DNA of 64,000 bases, from contig NC_064774.1 of NCBI RefSeq assembly GCF_011397635.1, positions 1,962,449 through 2,026,448 of the forward strand. The letters are read 5' to 3'. The notes beneath the pieces were generated by a model. The model saw nothing but the letters and a program-made list of their open reading frames with translations, had not been told where the DNA came from and did not search any database. The stretch comes from Epinephelus fuscoguttatus (taxonomy: Eukaryota; Chordata; Actinopteri; Perciformes; Serranidae). Of this stretch, positions 11,971 through 23,147 are shown piece after piece (positions within the stretch are counted from its first letter, which is position 1; the number at the start of each line of letters is the position of its first letter). Position numbers and translations under genes: made by a program.

Positions 11971-12695
11971 TTATATTTTCATAAATTACTGAGATATGGA
12001 ATTTGGCTGACCTCTAAGTCTTCATTTCAGTATCAGCTCAATGTGGTTACCACATGTAGCCTTTAGGTTTATGTAGGATATTGAGTTGGTTTATTTATTT
12101 TGTTTAAAAACAAACAAAAAGTCAATAACAGCAACTTGAGAGTTAAAAAAAGTTCAATAGCTGAACTTCAAAATATGTTCAGGGGTTGAAATGTAGGTCT
12201 GTATGAAGTTCAGCATCTCTTAATATTCTAAACAGACCCTAAAACAGAGACCATGGGCTCTAACCTAAAGCAAAGTCAATAGGTTCTATTAGGAAAAGCC
12301 TTTGTCTTGTTTTTGTTTACTTGTTATTGATTTGTAACAAGGTAGGAACTATAAACAATACAGTCCTAACTGTCCCAGGGAGAGCAGACACACTTTGGAC
12401 TCCTGTGTTAGCTCCCAACAAACATTCAGCTAACACTAGCACAACCTGATAGGCCTGAAAATCAACTTTCCAACCATATGTTTTTGTATGTGGCACAACT
12501 AAAAACAGTATGGTAGAAGACAAATGACAAAAGAGCCAAAACATTTACTTACATGCTGTAGATTTCAAAACTGTGAATAAACTGTGAGCAATAGTCAGAC
12601 GGTCTCCATTTTGAGGTTGAAAGTGAACAGAGTGTGGCTGAGCATGGTGGATGACACAGTTTCTTTCTACCTTGCTAAATAGGCGGCACTGTCCG
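11971..12695. other. Interior of the TIR transposon, no gene
   Basis: AT-rich sequence between the dispersed repeat and the right TIR. No conserved domain is visible in any frame. Confidence 0.5.
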
Positions 12696-12798
12696 ACCCC
12701 ACTCTCCCCTATAACAGACTAAACAATGAATCAGAATAAAAATCAGCTGATTAATCAATAATGACAGTAATCATTATTTTTATAGTATTAACACTCAC

Positions 12799-12870
12799 CG
12801 TGTCTCAGACGACCTGTATTCCTCTGACTGCTCTGTCCAGTTTAAAATGGAGTCTGAACACACTGACTTT
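12799..12870 (-). promoter_or_regulatory. 5'UTR exon and proximal promoter of left-arm NLR
   Basis: The donor CACG|GTGAGTG at 12799/12798 and the adjacent block (TTCAGACTCCATTTTAAA) are conserved with the right arm (donor at 34843/34844). This supports a shared non-coding first exon. Similarity continues upstream to GGTGCCAAC near 12895. The transcription start cannot be fixed from sequence alone, so the outer end is approximate. Confidence 0.6.
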
Positions 12871-13306
12871 AGACTCTCAGTTTTCCCTCCTGTTGGCACC
12901 TACTTCCTTTTATTCATAGGAATTTTGTTTTGTCACACAGAGTTGCCTGAGACTCGTCCGTCCAGTTTACTCAAACAAGATCACTCTACATTCTCTCTGT
13001 TCAGCTCACAGTGGCAGGACTATCATACAGTTTGTAGACATGCACCAAGCAAGGAAAATATAAAAGAAACAAAGGTCATGATGTCAGTGACAGCGTTCAA
13101 TGAGCCAGACTTTGGTGTCAGTTCTGTTGGAGTCACACTATAATCCATCACGTCTTTGTTGTTTCAGCTTTGACTGAAAAATCCTTCCACCAGATTAAAA
13201 GCACACCTCATGTGATGCTTCCTGATGTTTTATATCTAAATGTGTGCGTTTGTTTAACTTGTTCTTGGTCTCCAAACAGATCATGGCTCTGTCTCAAGCC
13301 CCTGTT
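12871..13306. other. Upstream region of left-arm NLR, no gene
   Basis: Contains the 5' flank of the NLR first exon. The plus-strand open frame at 12847-13143 overlaps the promoter in antisense and shows no domain, so I do not call it. Confidence 0.5.
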
Positions 13307-14015
13307 TGTCATATATCAGTTCAGGAAGGACCCAAATGCAGAGCAGCAGGCAGGTTGAAGGTTTAAACAGGAAACCAGCTTTAATGCTGATAAAAATAAA
13401 ACATCCAAAACAGGTCATTAAAAGTCCAAAAGAAAGAGGAACCAAAAACTAAAGTGAAAACCAACCAGGATAACATGATGAACACAGGGACGAACTCAAG
13501 AAAGAAATCCAAAACAGAACACAAGAGACCAGAGGCAGGAAACGGAGCAGGGAATGACACCATGAACACGGGGATGAACCAGATGAACTGATGAGGAACA
13601 AAGTGAAACACACAGGTATATATACACAGAAAACTAATCACAAGAAGGAGACACAGCTGGAGTAGGTGGACACAGGCAGAAGGAGGGAAATGGGGATTGG
13701 CTGACAACAAGGGTGAGGTGGGAAACACTAGGGTGGAGCAAACAAGACTAATACACAACAGGTGTGAAGGGAAGACTCTGGGAACACGGAAGGACTAACG
13801 AGACTGAAGGAAGACAGGTGTGACAGAAAACAGGCAGGAAAACACACAAAGACAGGAAGTAAAAGCAGACGTGACACATGAGGAGAGAATCTACAAAATA
13901 AAACAGGAAATAGATTCAACATGAACGAGTAACGTGAAACAAGGAGCACAGACAGAAAACTCCAAAACAAAGTCCACAAGATAACAGGATATAAACTAAA
14001 CCCAGGATCTTGACA
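13307..14015 (-). mobile_element. Solo LTR (709 bp) of a retrotransposon
   Basis: Starts TGTCATATATCAG and ends GGATCTTGACA (TG...CA), flanked by perfect 5-bp duplications CTGTT at 13302-13306 and 14016-14020. There is no internal coding region. This is the expected product of LTR-LTR recombination of a Gypsy-type element. Orientation is inferred from the purine-rich plus strand and is tentative. Confidence 0.75.
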
Positions 14016-14189
14016 CTGTTTGGTCCAAGATAGCTAAATGCTACCTGCTGTTAGCGGCTACATGTATTTGCTTATCAATAACTAACTAAACTCAGGATTT
14101 CTTCTTCTTTGTGTTTTCGTCACATTGCACTGCTGGTTTTATGTATGAAGAGTTGAAGACAAATGTAACTTGAGTGAAACCCCCCTCAC

Positions 14190-14400
14190 CTCTGACAGTC
14201 AGCCAGCTGTCTGCTGATCCTCCAGCTCCAGAGACACAGTTACATCTGTAGAGTCCTTCATCAGATGGAGAAACACTGTGGATGGTCATGTTTCCTGTGG
14301 AGCTGCTCCTGATGAAGACGCCATCTTTATAGAAATCAGCTGTGAGGTGGAAGGAAGACATTGTGACTCTTGGTCTGCAGCTCAGAGTCACATCACACAG
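14190..14400 (-). pseudogene. Truncated Ig-like domain exon (Fc-receptor-like)
   Basis: The minus strand encodes [16 protein letters not shown], then [18 protein letters not shown], the DEGLYRCNC cysteine motif and SADSWLTVR, followed by a GTGAGG donor. This is the second half of an Ig C2-like domain as found in fish Fc-receptor/FCRL-like proteins. It is nearly identical to the intact exon at 63585-63839. The first strand ([13 protein letters not shown]) is replaced by unrelated sequence, so the exon is 5'-truncated. A hydrophobic stretch upstream (about 14520-14586) could be a leader but is unsupported. Confidence 0.75.
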
Positions 14401-14920
14401 AGGGAAATACATGACTTTATGAACACACTTTATGTTTCTCACCTCTGTTCTCATCTGAAATATGAATATGATAATCCAGCTGAATGGTGGACACGCAGAG
14501 TCCAGAGTGCTGCTCAGAAAAGTCTCAGAAACGTACACAGAACACAACAAGACAACAAGGATCTGACATGAACTTATTAAACTCACTGAGTGCTCATGGA
14601 AATACCTGCTTTATTAAATATTGATCAACTCAATGCAAACATTCAAAATCAGACTCAAATGATCAGATGACTCAAGATGAGGGAACAAAGCACTGCTAGA
14701 TTTAAATATTAAAGTAAAGCTCATCAAAAACCTGACAAGATGTACAGATGGTGAAAGGTATGTGGAATAAAAGTATAAAGTCAATGGAAAGTACAAGGAG
14801 CTCAAAATGTAGCTCAAGTACAGTACTTAGTTCCATCCCACCATTGCTGTGTGAGGATGTCCACATACTTTTGTCCAGATAGAGAAGTTATGAGTTTTTG
14901 AAATGTAATGATTTATTTTC
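14401..14920. other. No gene recognised
   Basis: AT-rich sequence upstream of the broken Ig exon. Near 14850-14885 it contains TGTCCACATACTTTTGTCCA, the end motif of Tc1-like miniature elements in fish; the same motif is seen inverted near 54965. Confidence 0.5.
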
Positions 14921-14927
14921 TGAGCCC

Positions 14928-15013
14928 ACTAGATGGCGCTCTTGGTTTAAAGAAAACAGCTCAAGGACAGTCCAGTGTGCCTGTAACCCTTTGTTGAACA
15001 GAGAGCGCCATCT
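14928..15013. repeat. Hairpin repeat CACTAGATGGCGCTC...GAGCGCCATCT
   Basis: Imperfect inverted repeat with arms CACTAGATGGCGCTC and GAGAGCGCCATCT. Related copies lie at 54823-54922 (inverted) and 24900-24935 (one arm only). It looks like a miniature DNA element or part of one. Confidence 0.65.
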
Positions 15014-16060
15014 AAAACTGTGGTTTGACAGAAATAAATTATCATTAAATCTAAGCAAAACAAAACTTGTGGAAAAAAATGGAAAAAAAATAAACCTGAT
15101 TTCAAAGTAGAACTGACAATAAATAATATAAAAACAGAACAAGTTTATGGGCGGCACGGTGGTGTCGTGGTTAGCACTCTCACCTCACAGCAAGAGGGTT
15201 GCCGGTTCGATCCCGGGCGTAGGAGCCCTTCTGTGCGGAGTTTGCATGTTCTCCCCGTGTCAGCGTGGGTTCTCTCCGGGCACTCCGGCTTCCTCCCACA
15301 GTCCAAAGACATGCAGACTGGGGACTAGGTTAATTGGTAACTCTAAATTGTCCATAGGTGTGAATGTGAGCGTGAATGGTTGTGTGTCTCTATGTGTCAG
15401 CCCTACGATAGTCTGGCGACCTGTCCAGGGTATACCCTGCCTCTCGCCCGATGTCAGCTGGGATAGGCTCCAGCCCCCCCCACGACCCTCAAGAGGATGA
15501 AGCGGTTAGAAGATGAATGAATGAATGAACAAGTTTATGAAATAAAATTTCTAGGTGATCCTGGACCACAAAATCAGCTGGAAATCTCATGACAGCCACA
15601 TACGATCAAAACTGGCAAAGTGCACTGCAATACTGGGAAAAACAAGACACATTCTGGATCACAAATCATTACACACCCTATACTGTTCACTGTATTTACC
15701 ATATCTGTCATAGTGTGTGGAGGTCTGGGGAAACATCTATAAAAGCACTCTACAGCCAATATGCACAATACAGAAAAGAGCAATAAGAACAATAAACAAG
15801 GCGGGATACAGAGAACACACAAACCCACTGTTTGTTCAAAACAGCGATAATAATGTACAAAGCAAGAAATAACCTACTGGCGGGAAATGTTCACAGAAAG
15901 GGAGAGAGGTTATAATCTAAGGGGAGACCTAAATCTTACAAAACAAAAAGTTCGAACAACAATGAAAAGTGTCTGCATATCGAGCTGTGGGGTGACTTTA
16001 TGGAACATAAATGTTATCATAATACTCAGCGTATCGCAAAACATTTAAAATGACAATAAT
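15014..16060 (+). mobile_element. LINE reverse transcriptase C-terminal remnant, split by SINE
   Basis: In broken plus-strand frames: LWFDRNKLSLNLSKTKLV (15020-15075), WKSH with further RT-thumb-like residues (15580-15620), and RAIRTINKAGYREHTNP (15780-15830), typical of fish non-LTR retrotransposon C-termini. A SINE interrupts it at 15150-15527. Many stops; inactive. Confidence 0.65.
15150..15527 (+). mobile_element. tRNA-derived SINE with (GAAT)n tail
   Basis: Begins GGCGGCACGGTGGTGTCGTG, with box-A-like TGGTTAGCACTC and box-B-like GGTTCGATCCC as in RNA polymerase III promoters. The body ends AAGCGGTTAGAAGATGAATG with a GAAT repeat tail. Perfect 12-bp target duplications AACAAGTTTATG flank it at 15138-15149 and 15528-15539. 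It is inserted into an older LINE fragment. Confidence 0.85.
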
Positions 16061-16135
16061 ATTATATCTTGATCATATCATAACGTGGGCCTCCGATCCT
16101 TATTAACAGTCGTATGTCACTGTGTGATTCACCTT

Positions 16136-16470
16136 TCACAATCAGAAATACTTTATTGATCCCCGAGGAGAAATTGTGATTCGTTACAGCCGCTCTGATG
16201 TAAAGACTAAAGAATTATAAGTAAAAATAGGAGGATGAAATAGAAGTATGTGAATATAAAGTAATACAATCCAATAAAATAGAAATAACAATGTTTAACA
16301 CTAGTGCTTAAGATAGTAAGAATAAAATATCTTCAGTGTGCTGAGTCTGTGAGTGTGTAAAAATATACAGATATGTGCACTGTGGTACACTACACTGTAT
16401 AAACTAGTGTTACATTCAGAAATATAAAATACGTATTGTGCTATAACGGTTACTACAGTATATACATCCA
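16136..16470 (-). mobile_element. LINE 3'UTR fragment
   Basis: Starts with AGAAATACTTTATTGATCCC near 16145, the reverse of a common fish LINE 3' end, and continues in AT-rich 3'UTR-like DNA. No coding part is recognised. The inner boundary is uncertain. Confidence 0.5.
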
Positions 16471-17784
16471 AAGAATAAAGACAAGAATAAGAATAAGAGC
16501 TGTGGAGGTGAAGCCTGACGATATTCAGCTCTGGAGGAGCTCAGCGGGTAAAACCACAGATGATTTGCTGAATGTGGCTCCAGCAGATCGTCATGACAAC
16601 AGTAACACAGAAGCTCCTGTGAAGTGGAACGGGTCGGTACATTAGTTAAGTCACGGTGACTGGAGCATGCTGCTGCCAGAGTTACAAGATGTGACATATC
16701 AACTCTGACTGGCCGAGTCAGGAAACAGATCCACATCAGGCATGATAGTCCTGCAAGACGGAGTCGGGGCTTTTCTGAGGTGCGTTCACAAGTTGTTTGA
16801 TTTGTTGTAGATTTTTAAAACAATTCCCTGAAACAACAAAGCAGACACGCCTTATTGCACGATCCAAATCTTTGACACAACTCGCCATCTTCAGTGTGTA
16901 AGTTGTTAGCTCGCAGGTTGTTGTTGTTTCCTGTAGTGAAGGGGATGTGGAAACGCTAACACGCAGACAGTTAAAGGTAGGGAGAATGACGGCTGTAATC
17001 AGCCGCCCCATGGCAGGCTGATAGCCACAGTCCACATCCAGAGAGCCAGACTAACAGTGTGGAGACAGGCTCAGACTGGTAATCTGGCAATTCTGGCAAA
17101 CGCCAAATGGACTGGACCACCAGCAAAGTGGGGAATAAATGGACCTGCTGGTTTTGGCTGACTTGATGTTGGAACAGCTCATCTGAGCAGAGGTTACACG
17201 GCCCCAAAACACACTACCTATTCTGAAAGGCAGGTGCAGTGGTACGGACTGTTGTCATCTCCCCCACCCCTTCAAGTGGTTCTGTCCATGTGGTGTCAGA
17301 AGTGAAGCAGAAAGAAACAAATGAAATAAAGACAGAAAGAGCAGAGTTGAGTCTAAAATATAAATGAAATTGTTAAAGGAGAAAACTGCAAAATGTGAAA
17401 TGTCCAGATGAAAAATGCCAGGGCCGAATTTTGCTCCCAGTCCGACCCCATGCCGTCATTAAGAGTAAAAATCTACAGTCAGATTCAGTTGAGGTCCAGG
17501 TGGAGGGTGGAGGACGTGGTTGAGTGCAGAGCAGGAGGAGTGCAGGAGTTTCAGTGTAGAAGGACAGAGCAGTCATTGATACACTGATGACGATACTGTC
17601 AGATCCAGAGGAACACACAGGGATGATGGTGGACTTCACATTGTGTCTGACAGTGGAGCTGATCTCAGAGCAGTTCAGGCTGCAGCACTGAGAGTCATCT
17701 CCGCCTGTGATTCCTGTCAGTCACTGCTGGATGAAGCTCTCCTCTCCACTCTACCTCCCAGTAACATGGTCCAGTCAGAGTCTC
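16471..17784. other. No gene recognised
   Basis: About 1.3 kb with a few short open frames (e.g. 16736-17035 minus) but no domain, splice context or repeat I can name. Confidence 0.5.
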
Positions 17785-18704
17785 CCTCTGGATCATCAGG
17801 ACACAGCTGATCCTCTCAACACGTCCACCGTCCAGTTTATCAAACTGCAGTTGTCTCCCATCTGATGAGAGAAGAAGACAAGAGAAGTTATAAACCAGCT
17901 GTCAGTCAGTGATGCAGCACATCCAGTATAAAGACCAGTAGGGACTTCCTGTTCAGAGCAGAGTGGAGCGGCTGTGTAGCGTAGTCGGCTTCCTTCCAGC
18001 TCTCATGTTAACGTGTTGGAGTGAACACACTGAGCTGGAAGCTCACAGACCTGCAGAGACTTTGGGCATCAAGTCTGTTTAGTCTGCAGATTTCACTCAA
18101 GTACACAGTGTAAATAAACTGCTGAGAGTCCTGAACGCATCATGGCAGAGGGATTCACTTTAATGATGGATTTACTGAGTCTGTTAGAACAAATGACTGA
18201 TGGACAGATATATCATGTTAAATGTTCTACATGTTCATCCAAAGACTGAACAGCAACACATCAGCTGTGATTACTGGACTTCAGCAGAGCTTCTGCTCTG
18301 TATAAAGAACACATGGTTACTAAATGTAATGATGGTTCTATAAAATAAGAGCCAGTGATTTGTAGGCTTCAGTCAGACTGATCTCAGAGCTGTGACAAAG
18401 ATGAAGACAACAAACACTTTAAAGAGAACATATTATGCTCAGCTTCATATTTGGATTCTGGGTTTCTACTACAACCTGTTTACATGCTTTAATGTTCAAA
18501 CTAGAATTACTGCCTCATAGTTGTATGCCTTATAAAGAAATCTTAGCTTCAGTAGAAAAAGCCGTTGAACACAGGGTATTCACAACAGTCTGAAGTCTGA
18601 GGTTTTTGTTCACAGGGATTACTTTTACATACATTTACCTCATTATCTGAAACTTTGGCCACATTTAATACCAACATCCTTCATTGTAACACTATAGGCT
18701 ATAT

Positions 18705-18742
<38 letters not shown>

Positions 18743-18864
18743 CAGCAAAGCATAACAGGTCCCCTGTTATCAAGGTCAGATTTGATGGTGTGACAGTTTG
18801 ATGAAGGAGGACAGCTGTCTCTATACATGCTGTGATGCTGTCAGCTGTAATCCAGCTTCACTTC
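17785..18864 (-). other. NLR terminal exon and 3'UTR (minus-strand partial gene)
   Basis: An acceptor (minus CATGTCTACAG) is followed at 18864 by GAAGTGA. After the phase-2 LRR exon this completes Arg, adds one Lys, and stops at 18860-18858. The rest is 3'UTR, inverted relative to 23145-24060 and 53040-53980. The matching copies end in AATAAA (24147-24152; 54069-54074), but this copy diverges before that point near 17780-17860. No B30.2/SPRY coding is present, so this subfamily ends right after its LRRs. An alternative reading is that a longer C-terminal exon lies elsewhere. Confidence 0.55.
18708..18739. repeat. (CA)n microsatellite in NLR 3'UTR
   Basis: About 16 CA units. The tract is much longer as (GT)n in the inverted copy at 23062-23144 and almost absent at 53055, so it is highly unstable between paralogues. 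Confidence 0.95.
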
Positions 18865-19124
18865 CTGTAGACATGAACACAACAACAGTCGTCTTCACAT
18901 CAACTTAAACACATGATCTCAACAAGCTTCTTTCTGATCTGATTGGCTGACTGTTCTCTCTGTGTGTCTCTCTGTCCTCTCCTGAAGACTGTCACTATTC
19001 CCCTCTTTTAGCCACTGAGAAGGTCTGAGGTTTACAGGAAGTACTGGATCTTTGCTCTGATACTAACTGTGTTTAATATAATACTGCTGAAACCAGCATG
19101 GACCCACTCCAACCCTCTACTGAC

Positions 19125-19298
19125 CTCAGAGTCTCCAGTTTACAGTGTGGACTCTCCTTCAGATCACACAGCAGCTTCATTCCTGAATCATACAGGAAGT
19201 TTTCACTCAGGTCCAGCTCTCTCAGATGGGAGGGGTTGGACTTCAGAGCTGAGGCCAGAGAAACACAGCTGATCTCTGACAAACTGCAGTCCCTCAAT
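19125..19298 (-). CDS. LRR exon, last of minus-strand partial NLR
   Basis: A 174-bp phase 2-2 exon with acceptor TTTATTCAG|ATTGAG and donor CTGAG|GTCAG. It encodes [18 protein letters not shown] then [20 protein letters not shown] and ends [10 protein letters not shown]. It is intact and followed downstream by the terminal exon at 18864. It lies 2190 bp from the next LRR exon (21315). The ENFLYDSGM segment departs most from its sisters, at positions predicted to face the concave LRR surface. Confidence 0.9.
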
Positions 19299-19982
19299 CT
19301 GAATAAAGAATAAATGATGTAGATAAAAATCATTAATAAAACACTCAGATGTGTTCAGGTGTTAAATGTGTAGCTCAACATTACTATGTCCTGATCAATG
19401 AGCTTTGCCCTAAACTGAGTAGAGTGACTTTGTCATTGTGTTATTGTGCTGATCCCAACAGGATGCAGGTTAAAGACTGGAAAATACAAAAAGTGAAAAA
19501 CAGCTCTCATAAATATCATTGACAACGTGCTGCTACTTCAATAAAGATGTAGTGACTTCACCTCTTAAACTCTGCCAGCTGCACCAGTGGCTCCATCATC
19601 ACTAACTCATGTTGTGCAGCCAAACACAAATCACTTATTTAAAGAATCATCAGGGTAAATTTAAGTTGAAATCAAGTGTTTAAAGCAGGGCTGTTCAATT
19701 ACAAATTCAACTGGGCCGGATTTTAAACCAGAAAATGTTGATGGGCCAGACATTTTCAGCAGCAGGCAACCTATTGGAAACTTTTTTTGTTTTAGCTATT
19801 GGTGATGACACATTTCTAAACAGGTGCAAATTACTGTAGTAAAAGTAGCAATGTTTTTAGTGCCACATTTGAAATAAAAAAAGTAGTCACATATCTGACA
19901 GAGGAACATCACATAATGCAGAAACAGAATAAAAAAGAGCTGTCAATGCACAGAAGCATAACAAGTGACATTAACAGGAACT

Positions 19983-20018
<36 letters not shown>

Positions 20019-21314
20019 CCTGACGTTTACCTTTAAGGTGAAGTGTTTATGAAAATACACAGGATATAGTTTTATACAGTCTATGGCAACAACAGTCATG
20101 TTTACAACAACAAAGTCACTATATAAACTCAATAATATCTCACTGGAAACAAACCTAACATGTCAATAAAATAAATATTACTCCTGACATCACAACACTG
20201 AGTTACGTTATATAAGCATGAAGAACAGACATCAGTATCAGTCATTCATCCTGCTCTCTGTCCCACCTCTACTGAGGACACTCACTGTCCACAGGTAGGC
20301 TGTCTCAGGTACATTTTAAGATAAGTGACAAACTAAGTTAAACAGACTACATACACACAGCTTTCATTTTAGTTTGCTTTAACTATTTGCTATTGGTCCC
20401 ACTAGTGTGATGTGCTTGTGTAAAATGTGATTGTAAACCATAACGGCGGTGAATGAGGGACAGAGCAGATTGAAATATGTCTTTCTACATGCTGAACACG
20501 TGTATTGATAAAGCACTGGCTTTTTACTGCTCAAGGTTTTATTGAGTCTGCAGCATGATGATACATGAAACCAAAACTTTACAAAGTAACAATGAAAGAG
20601 ACGATAACAACGGAGCTTATTAGTACTACAGTCTTGATTCATTTTGCCCCGGGCTGTTTAATACAGAGTCTCCACACCAATCCCTACCCAGCCACTCTGA
20701 GGTTGCTTCTGGTCCTGATATAGCCTGCAGGCCGCCAACTGAATAGGCCTGCTTTAAAGGTTAGGAGTGAATTTTCAACTCACTTTTTCTACTTCAATTA
20801 AAGTTATACTATGCAGGATTGTTGCTTACAGTTTGTAAACACACTTGCCAGTGAAAGTGAAAGTAAAAGCCAACCCCAGATTCATTCTTGTTTGGCATTT
20901 CTTCTCACTATATTTGTGTTTTCAGGTGTTGTATCTCTTTGATTCCTGCTGCTTACAGTCTGGCATCTGGTCCCCACCTTTTTATAAAGCCCTGAGCTCA
21001 CCTAACACAGGCAGAGGGCAGAGTCTCTGCAGATAAATACACCACCACACACTGAGAGTGGCTCATAAGTGATGATTGAGAGGAATTATTTCTGTATGAG
21101 TTTATACACTGTTTTGAAGGAAGATCCTGCAGAGTTTATCTTTAAGGTTGTAGCTCCACATTGCTCTGCCACAGTCAATGGATTAAACCACTGAACAAGA
21201 CAAATAGACTTCATTGTGAATCAGTATAATATCAGCCTGATGTCTGTAGTTTAGTGTCAACACAACTTTCACATCATAATAACCTCAGCACAGGAGTAAA
21301 AAATGGTGTCTGAC
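19299..21314 (-). other. LRR intron unit with (CA)n and duplicate blocks
   Basis: Intron between LRR exons. The block 19320-20340 is duplicated almost base for base at 21511-22560, and 20770-21261 matches 2431-2909. A (CA)n tract lies at 19987-20016. The open frames at 20379-20642 and 20845-21036 are not supported as exons. Confidence 0.75.
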
Positions 21315-21488
21315 CTCAGAGTCTCCAGTTTACAGTGTGGACTCTCCAGAAAATCACAAAGCTGCTTCACTTCTGAATCCTGCAGGTTGTTGTCACTCAG
21401 CTCCAGCTCTCTCAGATGGGAGGGGTTGGACTTCAGAGCTGAGGCCAGAGAAACACAGCTGATCTCTGACAAACTGCAGCCACTCAGT
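21315..21488 (-). CDS. LRR exon, middle of minus-strand partial NLR
   Basis: A 174-bp phase 2-2 exon with conserved splice sites (TTTATTCAG|ACTGAG; CTGAG|GTCAG). It encodes [38 protein letters not shown] and [11 protein letters not shown]. Note LRELELS in place of the usual LRELDLS. It is intact and 1367 bp from the next LRR exon, as expected of a tandem exon-plus-intron duplication. Confidence 0.9.
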
Positions 21489-22198
21489 CTGAATAAAGAA
21501 TAAATGATGTAGAAAAAATCATTAATAAAACACTCAGATGTGTTCAGGTGTTAAATGTGTAGCTCAACATTACTATGTCCTGATCAATGAGCTTTGCCCT
21601 AAACTGAGTAGAGTGACTTTGTCATTGTGTTATTGTGCTGATCCCAACAGGATGCAGGTTAAAGACTGGAAAATACAAAAAGTGAAAAACAGCTCTCATA
21701 AATATCATTGACAATGTGCTGCTGCTTCAATAAAGATGTAGTGACTTCACCTCTTAAACTCTGCCAGCTCCACCAGTGGCTCCATCATCACTAACTCATG
21801 TTGTGCAGCCAAACACAAATCACTTATTTAAAGAATCATCAGGGTAAATTTAAGTTGAAATCAAGTGTTTAAAGCAGGGCTGTTCAATTACAAATTCAAC
21901 TGGGCCGGATTTTAAACCAGAAAATGTTGATGGGCCAGACATTTTCAGCAGCAGGCAACCTATTGGAAACTTTTTTGTTTTAGCTATTGGTGATGACACA
22001 TTTCTAAACAGGTGCAAATTACTGTAGTAAAAGTAGCAATGTTTTTAATGCCACATTTGAAATAAAAAAAAAAAAAGTAGTCACATATCTGACAGAGGAA
22101 CATCACATAATGCAGAAACAGAATAAAGAAGAGCTGTCAATGCACAGAAGCATAACAAGTGACATTAACAGGAACTAATAACACACTCTATCTCTCTA

Positions 22199-22238
<40 letters not shown>

Positions 22239-22681
22239 CCTGACGTTAACCTTTAAGGTGAAGTGTTTATGAAAATACACAGGATATAGTTTTATACAGT
22301 CTATGGCAGCAACAGTCATGTTTACAACAACAAAGTCACTATATAAACTCAATAATATCTCACTGGAAACAAACCTAACATGTCAATAAAATAAATATTA
22401 CTCCTGACATCACAACACTGAGTTACGTTATATAAGCATGAAGAACAGACATCAGTATCAGTCATTCATCCTGCTCTCTGTCCCACCTCTACTGAGGACA
22501 CTCACTGTCCACAGGTAGGCTGTCTCAGGTACATTTTAAGATAAGTGACAAACTAAGTTAAACAAGACAAATAGACTTCATTGTGGATCAGTATAATATC
22601 AGCCTGATGTCTGCAGTTTAGTGTCAACACAACTTTCACATCATAATAATCTCAGCACAGGAGTAAAAAATGGTGTCTGAC
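21489..22681 (-). other. LRR intron unit, second copy
   Basis: Near-identical to 19299-20340, then joined at about 22560 to the AGACAAATAGACTTCATTGT block that precedes each LRR exon. It contains (CA)n at 22201-22236. No gene. Confidence 0.8.
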
Positions 22682-22855
22682 CTCAGAGTCTCCAGTTTAC
22701 AGTGTGGACTCTCCAGAAAATCACACAGCTGCTTCACTCCTGAATCCTGCAGGTCGTTGACACTCAGGTCCAGCTCTCTCAGATGGGAGGGGTTGGACTT
22801 CAGAGCTGAGGCCAGAGAAACACAGTCGATCTCTGACAAACTGCAGTTCCTCAGT
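22682..22855 (-). CDS. LRR exon, first of minus-strand partial NLR
   Basis: A 174-bp phase 2-2 exon with conserved splice sites. It encodes [38 protein letters not shown] and [11 protein letters not shown]. It lies only 90 bp from the assembly gap. The NACHT and N-terminal exons of this gene would be expected to its right on the minus strand, but the sequence beyond the gap is a 3' end in the opposite orientation. Confidence 0.9.
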
Positions 22856-22944
22856 CTGAATAAAGAATAAATGATGTAGATAAAAATCATTAATAAAACA
22901 ATCAGATGTGTTCAGGTGTTAAATGTGTAGCTCAACATTACTAT

Positions 22945-23044
22945 NNNNNNNNNNNNNNNNNNNNNNNNNNNNNNNNNNNNNNNNNNNNNNNNNNNNNNNN
23001 NNNNNNNNNNNNNNNNNNNNNNNNNNNNNNNNNNNNNNNNNNNN
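22945..23044. other. Assembly gap of exactly 100 N
   Basis: A run of 100 N, the conventional placeholder for a gap of unknown size. Sequence on the left is a minus-strand NLR intron. Sequence on the right starts inside the GT-rich 3'UTR of a plus-strand NLR copy. Confidence 0.99.
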
Positions 23045-23075
23045 ACCTGTATACTTTCCTGTTTGTGTGTGTGTG

Positions 23076-23147
<72 letters not shown>

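Larger units (their letters stand above)
9449..12712. mobile_element. TIR DNA transposon in the NLR 5'UTR intron (left arm)
   Basis: Bounded by GGGGAGAGCGGGGTC at 9451-9465 and its near inverse GACCCCACTCTCCCC at 12696-12710, with TA at each outer edge. The right arm has the same element at 34881-36014, in the same place between the 5'UTR exon and the start exon, so it was there before the arms duplicated. Inside are a dispersed repeat (9718-9937 with 11376-11970) split by a LINE, and otherwise non-coding DNA. No transposase is visible; the family name is uncertain. Confidence 0.6.

Noticed and set aside
13381..13979. Hydrophobic minus-strand frames suggesting a membrane protein
   Set aside because: They lie entirely inside the solo LTR with its 5-bp target duplications; hydrophobicity reflects T-rich LTR sequence.
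15150..15250. A tRNA gene suggested by box A and box B motifs
   Set aside because: It is the head of a SINE with target duplications and a repeat tail; no tRNA cloverleaf was found.
16436..17035. Possible small genes at 16.4-17.0 kb
   Set aside because: No domain, no duplicate and no splice evidence; the first part overlaps a LINE 3'UTR.
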